Source: Streptomyces sp. DG2A-72 (GTDB lineage Bacteria; Actinomycetota; Actinomycetes; Streptomycetales; Streptomycetaceae). Taken from it: a stretch of DNA of 64,000 nucleotides. Positions within the stretch are counted from its first letter, which is position 1, and every line of letters starts with the position of its first letter. Shown here piece by piece: positions 44,322-52,312 of the stretch. The stretch covers positions 3,310,001 to 3,374,000 of the forward strand of contig NZ_JASTLC010000001.1 in the NCBI RefSeq assembly GCF_030499575.1, in the 5' to 3' direction. The notes beneath the pieces are model-generated. The model saw only the letters and a list, made by a program, of their open reading frames with translations. It searched no databases and was not told where the DNA came from. The translations under genes and the position numbers were made by a program.

Positions 44322-45941
44322 ATGGGAAAACGAACGAGGACTAGGGCAGCAACTGATCGGCAGCAGTACGCCGTTGAGGCCGAGTGGAGCGAAGCGGATC
44401 TTGCACTTCTAGAGGAACTGAAGAGAGCGGACGCCCTCTTACCCGACGACGCCCCAAGGGCCCTGTTGTCCGTGCGCCTGTCCGTCCTCACCGACGACAC
44501 GACATCACCGGTCCGGCAAGAGCTTGATCTCAGGATCCTCGCCAGGGAGCGCGGCTATCGAGTCGTCGGTGTCGCCAGCGACCTCAACGTGTCGGCGACG
44601 AAGGTGCCCCCGTGGAGGCGCAAGGAGCTCGGGGACTGGCTGAACAACCGGGCGCCAGAGTTCGACGTACTGCTCTTCTGGAAGCTGGACCGTTTCGTAC
44701 GACGGCTCACAGACCTGAGCACCATGATCGACTGGTGCCTGAAGTACGGGAAAAACCTGGTCTCCAAGAACGACTCGATCGACCTGACCACGACGGCCGG
44801 AAAGATCATGGTCACGATCGTCGGCGGCATTGCCGAGATCGAAGCGGCCAACACGAGTACGCGCGTCGCGAGCCTCTGGGACTACACCAAGACACAGAGC
44901 AACTGGCTTGTGGGCAAGCCAGCGTTCGGCTACGAGACGGCGGTGGACGAGAACGGGAAGGTGGTTCTCGTGATCAACCGCAACGCGTACAAGGCACTGC
45001 ACTGGTGCCGGAACGCAGCGCTGAGGGCGAACGGTGCGTCCGCCCGGCGCATGGCCAAGGTCCTCGTCCGATCCGGGCTCTGCGGTCCCGGGCTGACGGC
45101 GACGACCCTGCTCCGGCGCCTCCGAAACCCGGCGCTCATGGGGTACCGCGTAGAGGAGGACAAGAACGGAGGCGTCCGCCGTTCGAAGATCGTTCTGGGC
45201 AACGACGGAAAGCCCATCCGCGTTGCCGATGGCATCTTCACCGAGGATGAGTTCCACAGCCTCCAAGCCGTACTGGATCAAAACGGGAAGGATCAACCGA
45301 CCCGAAACCCGGAGGGGGCAACGAAGTTCCTCGGGGTTCTGATCTGCCATGACTGCGGCACCAACATGACGGTGCAGAACACCCGCACCGAAGGTCGGTT
45401 GTACTCCTACCTGCGATGCGGCAAGTGCAAGAGCGGAGGCCAGGGCGCGCCGAACCCCGAGGCGATCTACAGCAAGCTTGTCGACGACGTCCTGAGGGTT
45501 CTGGGCGACGAGCCCGTCATGACCCGCGAGTACCGGCAGGGGGCCGAGGCCCGCAAGGAACAGAAGCGCCTCGAAGAGTCCGTCAGCTACTACATGACCG
45601 GCCTGGAGCCGGGAGGCCGCTTCACGAAGACCCGGTTCACCAAGGAGCAGGCCGAGAAGACGCTGGACGACCTCATCAAGCAGTTGGAGGCCATCGACCC
45701 CGAGTCGACCAAGGACCGGTGGATCGCGGTACACAACGGCAAGTCGTTCCGCGCCCAGTGGGAGGAAGGCGGCATGGAAGCCATGGCCGCCGATCTACTC
45801 CGGGTCGGCGTGCAGTGCAAGATCAAGCGGACGAAGGTGAAGGGCGTACGCGCTCCGCACATCCACATGAAGCTCATGATCCCCAAGGACGTGCGGGACC
45901 GCCTGGTACTCAAGGAAGACGACTTCGCGCAGGTCTTCTGA
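44322..45941 (+). CDS. Large serine recombinase (integrase)
   Basis: A 539-residue serine integrase. The resolvase domain carries SVRLSVLTDDTTSPVRQ with the catalytic serine at residue 54, and WKLDRFVRR. The recombinase domain follows (about 190-290), with GKPAFGYE and LRNPALMGYRV. A zinc ribbon CHDCG...CGKCKSG at about 347-370 and a coiled-coil region at about 410-470 complete the family layout. Enzymes of this type join short, non-identical attP and attB sites. It sits directly at the left junction and is complete, so it may still be active. ATG at 44322. Confidence 0.95.
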   Translation: MGKRTRTRAATDRQQYAVEAEWSEADLALLEELKRADALLPDDAPRALLSVRLSVLTDDTTSPVRQELDLRILARERGYRVVGVASDLNVSATKVPPWRRKELGDWLNNRAPEFDVLLFWKLDRFVRRLTDLSTMIDWCLKYGKNLVSKNDSIDLTTTAGKIMVTIVGGIAEIEAANTSTRVASLWDYTKTQSNWLVGKPAFGYETAVDENGKVVLVINRNAYKALHWCRNAALRANGASARRMAKVLVRSGLCGPGLTATTLLRRLRNPALMGYRVEEDKNGGVRRSKIVLGNDGKPIRVADGIFTEDEFHSLQAVLDQNGKDQPTRNPEGATKFLGVLICHDCGTNMTVQNTRTEGRLYSYLRCGKCKSGGQGAPNPEAIYSKLVDDVLRVLGDEPVMTREYRQGAEARKEQKRLEESVSYYMTGLEPGGRFTKTRFTKEQAEKTLDDLIKQLEAIDPESTKDRWIAVHNGKSFRAQWEEGGMEAMAADLLRVGVQCKIKRTKVKGVRAPHIHMKLMIPKDVRDRLVLKEDDFAQVF

Positions 45942-45999
45942 CCCCGACTCTGCCACCACACGACGCGACCGCCTTCCCGAGTCACGTGAAGTTGCTTGC

Positions 46000-46485
46000 T
46001 CAGGGCCGGAGCAGGCTGGAGCCCGAGTCGGGTGGCACGACGGCGGCAAGCGCCGCATAGTCCTCAAGAATCCGCAGCAGATGAGGTATCGGGACCAGCT
46101 CGCGTTCGCGCCGCACGAACGGGCCGATCGCCTCCCACGTGCGGACGATCCTGTTGTTGAGCGTCATCAAGTAGCGGTCGTCGATGATGCCCAACCGCTT
46201 GAGCACTACGAAGTTGTGGAGGAAGAAGGCCACGTCATAGATGGCCTCCTGAGCCTCCGTAGGCAGGCCGGAGATGCCGAGATCAGGATCGTGATCGGCT
46301 CCGAGCCGATGAATGACGTACCGATGGTGTTGATGAAACTTCGCTGACCGGAAGTCATCGAGCAACGCCACGTACGCAGGAAGGTAGTTGGCGCGCTTCA
46401 TGGACGACACCTGCTGGAAGGCGAAGTAGCTCGAACTCAGCAGTGCCAGTACTGACAGGCTGATCGCCACGATATTGAGAATCAT
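46000..46485 (-). CDS. Membrane-anchored hypothetical protein (DUF4760-like)
   Basis: A 161-residue protein with one N-terminal membrane helix (MILNIVAISLSVLALLSSSYFAF). A helical soluble region follows, including AIYDVAFFLHNFVVLKRLGIIDDRYLMTLNNRIVRTW. The pattern of helices and the LGIIDD phrase resemble DUF4760 proteins. AAGGGATGG before the ATG at 46485 supports the start; a longer reading to 46620 is not supported. Function unknown; it is carried by the integrated element. Confidence 0.65.
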   Translation of the reverse strand: MILNIVAISLSVLALLSSSYFAFQQVSSMKRANYLPAYVALLDDFRSAKFHQHHRYVIHRLGADHDPDLGISGLPTEAQEAIYDVAFFLHNFVVLKRLGIIDDRYLMTLNNRIVRTWEAIGPFVRRERELVPIPHLLRILEDYAALAAVVPPDSGSSLLRP

Positions 46486-46654
46486 CCGATTCCATCCCTT
46501 CGCCCAGAAACCTCCGCACCGGATAGACAGAGCTGGTGGGACCCCGGTTCCCAAGCACGGGTACCAGTCACCGCAGGCCAGCCTCTTCCTGGCCTTCACA
46601 AGCATCACCTGCACCCCCATCGGCTACCACCGACTCGCTAAATATGATTACTTG

Positions 46655-46822
46655 TTATTCGAACCAGGACGCTGGATCGAACGGCTCTTCCGTGCCGTCG
46701 TCATCAACGATCACTATTTCGCTTTCGATCAGACTCGAAGCCCTGTCGTCGCCAGCCCGGGGCAGCGCCGAGCGCCGAAGCTGCTGGGGTTCAACGTCGG
46801 GTAGTGGAGTTATCGGCCCCAC
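46655..46822 (-). CDS. Small acidic ORF overlapping the rep gene end
   Basis: A 55-residue frame begins with GTG at 46822, 13 bases before the rep stop, and ends IVIVDDDGTEEPFDPASWFE. AGAAGGGGA lies just upstream. In actinomycete integrative plasmids a small gene often overlaps the end of rep (for example xis), but this one shows no helix-turn-helix. It may be a remnant. Confidence 0.35.
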   Translation of the reverse strand: MGPITPLPDVEPQQLRRSALPRAGDDRASSLIESEIVIVDDDGTEEPFDPASWFE

Positions 46823-48170
46823 TCCCCTTCTTGTCTCACCTCCGCGCAGAGCCGCCTGGACACTGAGAGGTCTTCGGCGATTCCGGCTGCGATGAGTGCG
46901 GCGCCGGGGGTGTGGCCGGAGCCGACGTAGCGCCAGTGCCGATCGGTGACGGTCTCGGGGATGTCGGCGTGGCCGAGGTGGTGGGCGCGTTCGACGCGCA
47001 GTGCCTCGTATGTCGTGGAGTAGGCGCGGGACTTGGTGAGGATGTGGCCGCGGTAGCCGATGGTGTGGGCCCAGGTGCGCAGGTGTAGGGGTGTGTATTC
47101 GGAGAGTGCGCCGAGGCGCCAGCAGGTACGCATCAGGGTGCGAACATGTTCGCTTACGGATGCCGCGTCGACGTCGTCCCAGGTGGTGACCCTGTGGTCG
47201 ATGCCGGCGCCTGTCTCACTCGCTCCCTTGGTGACGTACTTGGCCACGTACGCGGCCACGACGTCATCATCCGGCCCGCCGCTATCGGGGCGCAGCGGAC
47301 GGGCGTCGATCTGGGCTCCCCATCGCAGCACCAGCTCACCCACGGCAGGGCTTTAGGGCGTGTGGATCAGGACCCGCCGGGCGGATCTACGTACGGCATC
47401 GGTGAGCAGTTGCGCAGTGCCCCAGGCCGGGGGCTCGTCGTCGGGTCCGCTCGGGCCGTCGAGGCGGATGATCGCGTGGACGTGGACAGCGGCGCGTTTC
47501 TGGTACTCGGCGACGCGGGCGAAGGACAGCCGGGCGTGCCGGGCGAAGTGGGACTGTACAAGGCCGACCGAGGAGGCGATGCGCCGCCGGACGTCGATGA
47601 CGAATCGGTCCCACAGCTTGGAGGCGTGCGCGTGCCACAGCACGTGGGCGGTGTAGTCGTAGCAGTCGGGGCAGAGCGGTTGGCCGACAACCAGCGCATC
47701 TGGGGCGTGGACGTCGCCGCAGCCAAGGGAGCGTCCGTGTTCACAGACGCCGCCATCGCGGCGGGGACGACATACTCCCCGGCACGGTGGACCGGGCCGA
47801 AGGACGGGGCAGTCAGGGTGACGAAGAGCCGGGGCCGGTGCCGGACCGTCGCGGGGACATTCTTGCCGCCGAGGAGGCCCGCGCGGACGAGGTGGAAGGT
47901 GTCGCCTGCGTGGAAGCGGGAGCAGGCCGGGCACACGGTTGCGCGTCGGTTGCGGCAGCGGACGAGGAGGCGTTCGCCGGGTTCGTCGCGAGTGTCGTAG
48001 TGGCGGAGGATCTCGCCGGTTGTGCCGTCCAGGGTGGTGGTCGAGCCGGAGAGGTGGACGGGGTGGGAGCAGCCGCCGGTTGCGGTGATCTGCTCCAGCC
48101 AGCGCGGAAAGTTTGGGTCTTGGGCGATGCGGATGGCGTCGCGGTCTGCTTCGGGGAGCTGACCCGACGT
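46810..48170 (-). pseudogene. Broken RepSA-type replication initiator
   Basis: Read through three segments, the region encodes a plasmid replication initiator. Segment one reads QITATGGCSHPVHLSG, CPACSRFHAGDTFHLVRAGLLGG and FVTLTAPSFGPVHRA. Segment two reads CRPRRDGG, CPDCYDYTAHVLWHAHASKLWDRF and EYQKRAAVHVHAIIRLDG. Segment three reads ELVLRWGAQIDA, AYVAKYVTKGA, RTLMRTCWRLG and YRGHILTKSR. A one-base shift near 47775 separates the first two. A TAA at 47353, where relatives have Tyr in PYSP, separates the second and third. No start codon is found for the first. AICE replication by this protein is lost. Confidence 0.85.
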
Positions 48171-48236
48171 GCACCGGACACGACCTCGACCGTACCGACC
48201 GAAGCGCGGAGCGTGTCCACCCCACCAGCGGAGGGG

Positions 48237-48992
48237 TCAGGACCCGGAGCAGCCCTCAGCCTTCATGGCCTTGTCGTGTGATCCATCATCGGAAACGTCC
48301 ATAAAGGACACACTCACTTCCTCACCTGCCTTAAGAAGAGAGGCACCGCCGGTGTAGTCATCGTTCGCAAATTGCCCTGGTAATCGCACCCACTTAATTC
48401 CATAGGCGTCGACGAAGCTCAGAGCGGTAACCCTTAGGCCATTCTGGATGTATTCCTGATCGGCAACGTCCCACAAGCCTCTGTTCTCTTCACGCGACGC
48501 CCATTCCCACGCGAGACGTATGGGGATCTCAAGTCGCGCACAAGGAAGCACCACCTGCCGGTACGTCGAGATGCGTTCCGTGAAGTCAAAATGCCTATTC
48601 GTGATCAAAGAAAACTCCACACGGACACCATATATTGGGTCGAGCGATCGGTTCAGGATGGCTACTTTCCCTCTCTTTTCATCCCCCTCGGTCCAGAAAG
48701 AAATCATTGCCGCTTGCCTGCGCTCTTCACGGTTCTGCTGATCTCGCGATTGCTCCAACTGATCGTCAGCCACTCGGGCACCATAATAGGTACTCCATGC
48801 AGTAAAAGCGAGCCCTAGAGCAGCGACTGCGGTTGTAACTAGGGTGGCTGCCTTTACCCAACTGTCGCCGCCGTTCTCAGCCCTTCGATCGCTGATTTTA
48901 TTGCTTCCCCGAGCACGCCTGAGGGACGCCGAGGAAAGCACACTTACATGAGAAGGACGTCGAAAGCGGCGAGATAATTGCCGTGTTCTCAT
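48237..48992 (-). CDS. Membrane-anchored hypothetical protein
   Basis: A 251-residue protein with a basic N-terminus and one membrane helix (about 46-66, AATLVTTAVAALGLAFTAW). A Gln/Glu/Arg-rich coiled coil (about 72-92, DQLEQSRDQQNREERRQ) and a beta-rich domain follow. ATG at 48992 with GAGGGAG close upstream. I recognise no family. The topology (anchor, coiled coil, soluble domain) resembles other accessory proteins on this element. Lower GC and AT-ending codons suggest recent acquisition. Confidence 0.6.
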   Translation of the reverse strand: MRTRQLSRRFRRPSHVSVLSSASLRRARGSNKISDRRAENGGDSWVKAATLVTTAVAALGLAFTAWSTYYGARVADDQLEQSRDQQNREERRQAAMISFWTEGDEKRGKVAILNRSLDPIYGVRVEFSLITNRHFDFTERISTYRQVVLPCARLEIPIRLAWEWASREENRGLWDVADQEYIQNGLRVTALSFVDAYGIKWVRLPGQFANDDYTGGASLLKAGEEVSVSFMDVSDDGSHDKAMKAEGCSGS

Positions 48993-49021
48993 TTCTCCCT
49001 CAATCGGCGAACAAGCCTTGT

Positions 49022-49885
49022 CTACTCGGCTGCGGCTGGATCATAGAAGCGCCCTCGATCTCGTGTGGGTAGGTCGGGGCGCCACTTCCACCACGGTCGA
49101 CCGTACCGAAGACAAAGATCACGATGAAGTCGAATCCTCGTGATCCATCGCAAAGACTTTGGAGCGGCGTACTGGACATACAGCGGTGTAGCCATGATCA
49201 GGCGGGAAGTCCATTCGCCATTCGGGAGATTGAAATTTACCCGTGCCAGCCCTTGCACCCTCGCACGCTGCAAAGGGGAGTGGTGCTTCTGGGCGATGCG
49301 GAAAACGTCTCTTGCTATCTGTTCGGGCCGATTGATCCTCGGCACAGAAAGCGCCCGCTGCGTCAGTTCCTCTGGGATTCCAGCCGCACCGACGTCATCC
49401 TGCTCATCGATTTTGAGGATGAGGTTGTGTAGCCACCTTGTACCGGAGCCCAGACGGCCAACTGTAGCGGTCCGCTCTAATAGATGCTCAGTTGCACCGC
49501 ACAGCATGAGATCAACCGTGGCAGGGCCGCCCGTGCGATCACCCGGCAGGGATCCGCAGAACAAGAGCACGTCGTCGAGGTCCGGCAAGGCGCTGTCTTC
49601 GTGCGACGTCCCCCAGCCCATTTCCAAATCGAAGTAGACCCAGTCGCCAGTCTTCAGATCTGGTGCGTAGAAGTGCGAAGCCTCCCGCTCCAGGTGCTGC
49701 CGCACCTTTCGAAGCCGTCGCACTTCTACCTCGGTTGGAGTGAGGGGAGCACCGGGACCGATCCCTATCGTTGCCACCTGAAGATCAACTTCGACGTTCC
49801 AAGAGGGCGACATGCCCGGAGTTCGTTCCGGAAAGAAAGCATCGAGTCGTCGACGAGAGAAGTAGATCATCTCGCTGAAGCGCAC
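49022..49885 (-). CDS. Hypothetical protein resembling the SAVMC3_10250 family
   Basis: A 287-residue soluble protein. The opening MRFSEMIYFSRRRLDAFFPE, the middle DWVYFDLEMGWG and LFCGSLPGD, and the later MATPLYVQYAAP resemble a Streptomyces family that I recall under the name SAVMC3_10250. The biochemical function is unknown. GTG at 49885 follows AGGGGG. It lies between two other unknown cargo genes on the same strand with clear gaps, so it may be transcribed separately. Confidence 0.6.
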   Translation of the reverse strand: MRFSEMIYFSRRRLDAFFPERTPGMSPSWNVEVDLQVATIGIGPGAPLTPTEVEVRRLRKVRQHLEREASHFYAPDLKTGDWVYFDLEMGWGTSHEDSALPDLDDVLLFCGSLPGDRTGGPATVDLMLCGATEHLLERTATVGRLGSGTRWLHNLILKIDEQDDVGAAGIPEELTQRALSVPRINRPEQIARDVFRIAQKHHSPLQRARVQGLARVNFNLPNGEWTSRLIMATPLYVQYAAPKSLRWITRIRLHRDLCLRYGRPWWKWRPDLPTRDRGRFYDPAAAE

Positions 49886-50007
49886 ACTGCCCCCTGCCTC
49901 TGCACATTGACTTCATGGCACAGGGAACATTGAAGCACTGCACCTACGTGAGTGCTTGTAGGGGGTGAGCCGACTCACTACTCACTCGCGGTCAACACAC
50001 GGCCAAC

Positions 50008-50032
50008 CAGAGCCATCCCGCATGGCTCTGGC
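50008..50032 (-). terminator. Terminator of the VanZ-domain gene
   Basis: A perfect 10-bp stem (CCAGAGCCAT, loop CCCGC, complement) lies 56 bases past the VanZ-domain gene stop on the minus strand. The remaining 49886-50088 holds a short sequence resembling the 3' end of the small ORF at 52097. Confidence 0.65.
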
Positions 50033-50088
50033 GCCGTTGCTGACCTCAGACCACTCCACATCGGAATGGATCGGTTGTGAGTTCAAGC

Positions 50089-51351
50089 TCAGTAGTCAGT
50101 AACAGTCACGCGTGCACCAGTCGCGGCGTCGATGGCAATGTCCTCTTTGCCGCTGCCGATGAGCCAGACCGGGCGCCACTCGCCCTTTACCTGTTGGGCG
50201 AGGAGCAGACCCTTATCGGCTGGCAGGCCAGTCACGTTGCGCACGAGGGCTCTGGCCTCGGCCTCGTCGATCTTTACCCGTTCAAGCGACGGGTCGTCGA
50301 CAGTCTTGGCCACGAAGCCGATGACACGTCCTGTCGTAGTGATCGTGAGGTCAAGGCGCATGGGCATCATGACCCCATCCTTGGTATATCGCCGGTAAAC
50401 CACGGCGTAAGCACGCGTTGGCCCGTCACCGAGAGTGCGGATTCGCTGTTTGCTTCCTACTACGTCCTTCGGGAACCACTTGCGGGCGAAATCATCAGCA
50501 GCCGCCGCTACTTGCTTTTCGCTGAGGTTTCCTTCATCGCCACGTGTATTCGAAGACCACGCGCGCTCCAAATCCTTCTGGGGCCACCAGCCAGAAATCG
50601 ACCCATGATTTGTCTCAGCGGTGATCTTAAGACGGTTCCCGTCCTTCTCTGTGGCGGTCTCGCGGGTCTGGGTATCAGCACCGAAGATTCCCTTGGCGGC
50701 CCCGGTGATCCACTCATCGGCTTGAATGGCCGCCTCCGCGCGGTCGTGCCGCTGATCGTCCTTGGCAACAACATCGACTGACTGAATCCGAGATTGGAAG
50801 AACCCCACAAGAGCGATCGTGCCGACTACTGCAAGCAACGATCCCCAGAGCAGGTCACGGACGGGACGGCCCAGTTGTTGCCGCCGCCAATACAGCCAGA
50901 GGGTCCCCATTACCGAACCCAATATGGCTCCTGTCGCATTTGCTGCGATGTCTGTCACGCTGCACGAACGGCCCAGGTTTGCCACGGACTGAACAAGCTC
51001 AATGGTTGCACTCAGGGACGTGAACACCGCAGCAACTGTGACTGGCCGCTTGTACAGCACGACAGCGAGCAGCGCACCCGGCGTGAAAAGAGCGACGTTC
51101 AGCAGGGAGCTCGCGGACGTGAACAGGTGGATGGGCGCGCCGGTGTCACATTGGTTCGATTCCAAGCCGGCATTGCCGGACAGGAGGGTGACTGCCAGAA
51201 TGCCAGCGATATAGACGGCGAGAACCACCGGCAGTGGCCATGGGTTGTCTCTGGCCTTGGCCACAAGAGCCGTCGGCACCGCGACAATAGCGGCGAGAAC
51301 CAGGAAGGTAACAATCAGGCCTGGCACCGCAGCGATAGATGCTTCAATCAC
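50089..51351 (-). CDS. VanZ-domain membrane protein with extracytoplasmic domain
   Basis: A 420-residue protein. Residues 1-165 contain four or five helices with the VanZ pattern (NVALFTPGALLAVVLYKR; LSATIELVQS; RSCSVTDIAANATGAILGSVMG). A further helix (about 170-188) leads to a roughly 230-residue outer domain. Its end, SLERVKIDEAEARALVRNVTG then IAIDAATGARVTV, resembles PepSY-like repeats. VanZ proteins can confer low-level teicoplanin resistance, but many have other roles. GTG at 51351, AAGG upstream. It is the largest cargo gene of the element and lies downstream of the secreted cysteine protein. Confidence 0.8.
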   Translation of the reverse strand: MIEASIAAVPGLIVTFLVLAAIVAVPTALVAKARDNPWPLPVVLAVYIAGILAVTLLSGNAGLESNQCDTGAPIHLFTSASSLLNVALFTPGALLAVVLYKRPVTVAAVFTSLSATIELVQSVANLGRSCSVTDIAANATGAILGSVMGTLWLYWRRQQLGRPVRDLLWGSLLAVVGTIALVGFFQSRIQSVDVVAKDDQRHDRAEAAIQADEWITGAAKGIFGADTQTRETATEKDGNRLKITAETNHGSISGWWPQKDLERAWSSNTRGDEGNLSEKQVAAAADDFARKWFPKDVVGSKQRIRTLGDGPTRAYAVVYRRYTKDGVMMPMRLDLTITTTGRVIGFVAKTVDDPSLERVKIDEAEARALVRNVTGLPADKGLLLAQQVKGEWRPVWLIGSGKEDIAIDAATGARVTVTDY

Positions 51352-51373
51352 AAGAGGACCTTCACAGCAGGAG

Positions 51374-51399
51374 GCCGGGGCGCTGACCTGCGCCCCGGC
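51374..51399 (-). terminator. Terminator of the secreted-protein gene
   Basis: GCCGGGGCGC-TGACCT-GCGCCCCGGC, a perfect 10-bp stem, lies 12 bases past the secreted protein stop and 23 bases before the VanZ-domain start on the minus strand. Confidence 0.8.
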
Positions 51400-51410
51400 T
51401 GCTGCGGAAT

Positions 51411-51803
51411 CTAACAGACGTCCACGTTCGGGGTGTAGTAGTTGCCGGTACTGGCCTTCATGTACCCGGCAATGTCACAGGATTCCGTGTCGGACTTCCT
51501 CTTTCCGCCCCAGCTGTGCGAGAGCGTCTGGCCCGAGGATATGGACTTCTGAGTGTCCAGGAAGAGCGAGTTCCCGTCGTCCATGGCCAGCTGAATCGTT
51601 ACCTTGTTGCCCCCGGTCTTCTTGTACGTCGTGGAGGAGTAATACAGGGTGCAGTTGCCGCTCACCTGACAGCCGTCACTCGCGGAGACGCTCAGAGTCC
51701 CGTTCGATAGCGCCGTGCTCTTCGTACCGAAGGCGAACGCACTCGTTCCTGTCATCACGAGCGCACTCGTCATGGCAGCGACGACCAACTTCTTACGCAA
51801 CAT
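51411..51803 (-). CDS. Small secreted four-cysteine protein
   Basis: A 130-residue precursor with a Sec signal peptide (MLRKKLVVAAMTSALVMTG, cleavage near AFA at 23-25). The mature protein of about 105 residues is Ser/Thr/Gly/Asp-rich, with cysteines at 45, 51, 109 and 130 (the last residue), probably two disulfides. I know no family. The ATG at 51803 has GGGGGA at proper spacing; the ATG at 51807 is too close to it. It precedes the VanZ-domain gene but is separated by a strong terminator. Confidence 0.75.
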   Translation of the reverse strand: MLRKKLVVAAMTSALVMTGTSAFAFGTKSTALSNGTLSVSASDGCQVSGNCTLYYSSTTYKKTGGNKVTIQLAMDDGNSLFLDTQKSISSGQTLSHSWGGKRKSDTESCDIAGYMKASTGNYYTPNVDVC

Positions 51804-51977
51804 GGCCATTCCCCCTCTTAGTCAAGGTTGACCTGCGTTAGTCACAAGATCAACAACCCAGGGAAGGCCAGAGGCTGTGGACTACAAAAGCCAGATCCGG
51901 CGGAATTTTGACTCAAAGCGATCTCGCAGGATGGCTTGATCGACTTCACATGAGGTTCCCCGGTCGAGATCCAGACG

Positions 51978-52013
51978 GAGGCTGGACCCTGCAAGGTCAA
52001 ACGCTCCAGCCTC
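51978..52013. other. Hairpin in the non-coding stretch 51804-52096
   Basis: GAGGCTGGA (51978-51986) pairs with TCCAGCCTC (52005-52013), 9 bp. It may terminate the small ORF at 52097. I see nothing else in 51804-52096 apart from the presumed promoter of the secreted-protein gene. Confidence 0.4.
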
Positions 52014-52096
52014 GTCCCTGATCTGCGACTCAGAACAGGCCGAACTGCCCCTGAGTCACAGAGGCTACGAACAGCCGCCTGAAGGGCGTCGGACTA

Positions 52097-52312
52097 TCAG
52101 ACCCACTCCACCTCTGAATGGATGCTCGGAACGCCTACAGAAGACGGCAGCGGGGTTCTGGGCGTGTCTCGTACAGAGCCCCGCCGCCGCACCTGAGCGC
52201 CGAGGGCCTTCAGTACGGCAGCTGCTTCTTCCTCGCTGCTGTCCGCCAAGACGTCGACGATGCGCCGCAACGCCTCACTCACGTCAGTGAGCGTGTCCGC
52301 TGGTCGGAGCAT
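52097..52312 (-). CDS. Small ORF at the right end of the element
   Basis: A frame of up to 71 codons overlaps the end of the radical SAM gene. A GTG at 52282, just after that gene's TGA (52284-52286), would give 61 residues (SEALRRIVDVLADSSEEEAAAVLKALGAQVRRR, then a Pro/Ser tail). The helical, acidic-then-basic sequence could be a real small protein. No ribosome-binding site is evident. The 3' end resembles a stretch at 50045-50072. Confidence 0.35.
   Translation of the reverse strand: MLRPADTLTDVSEALRRIVDVLADSSEEEAAAVLKALGAQVRRRGSVRDTPRTPLPSSVGVPSIHSEVEWV

Noticed and set aside
47146..48000. Plus-strand 284-codon frame in the element
   Set aside because: It is opposite the recognisable, though broken, replication initiator.
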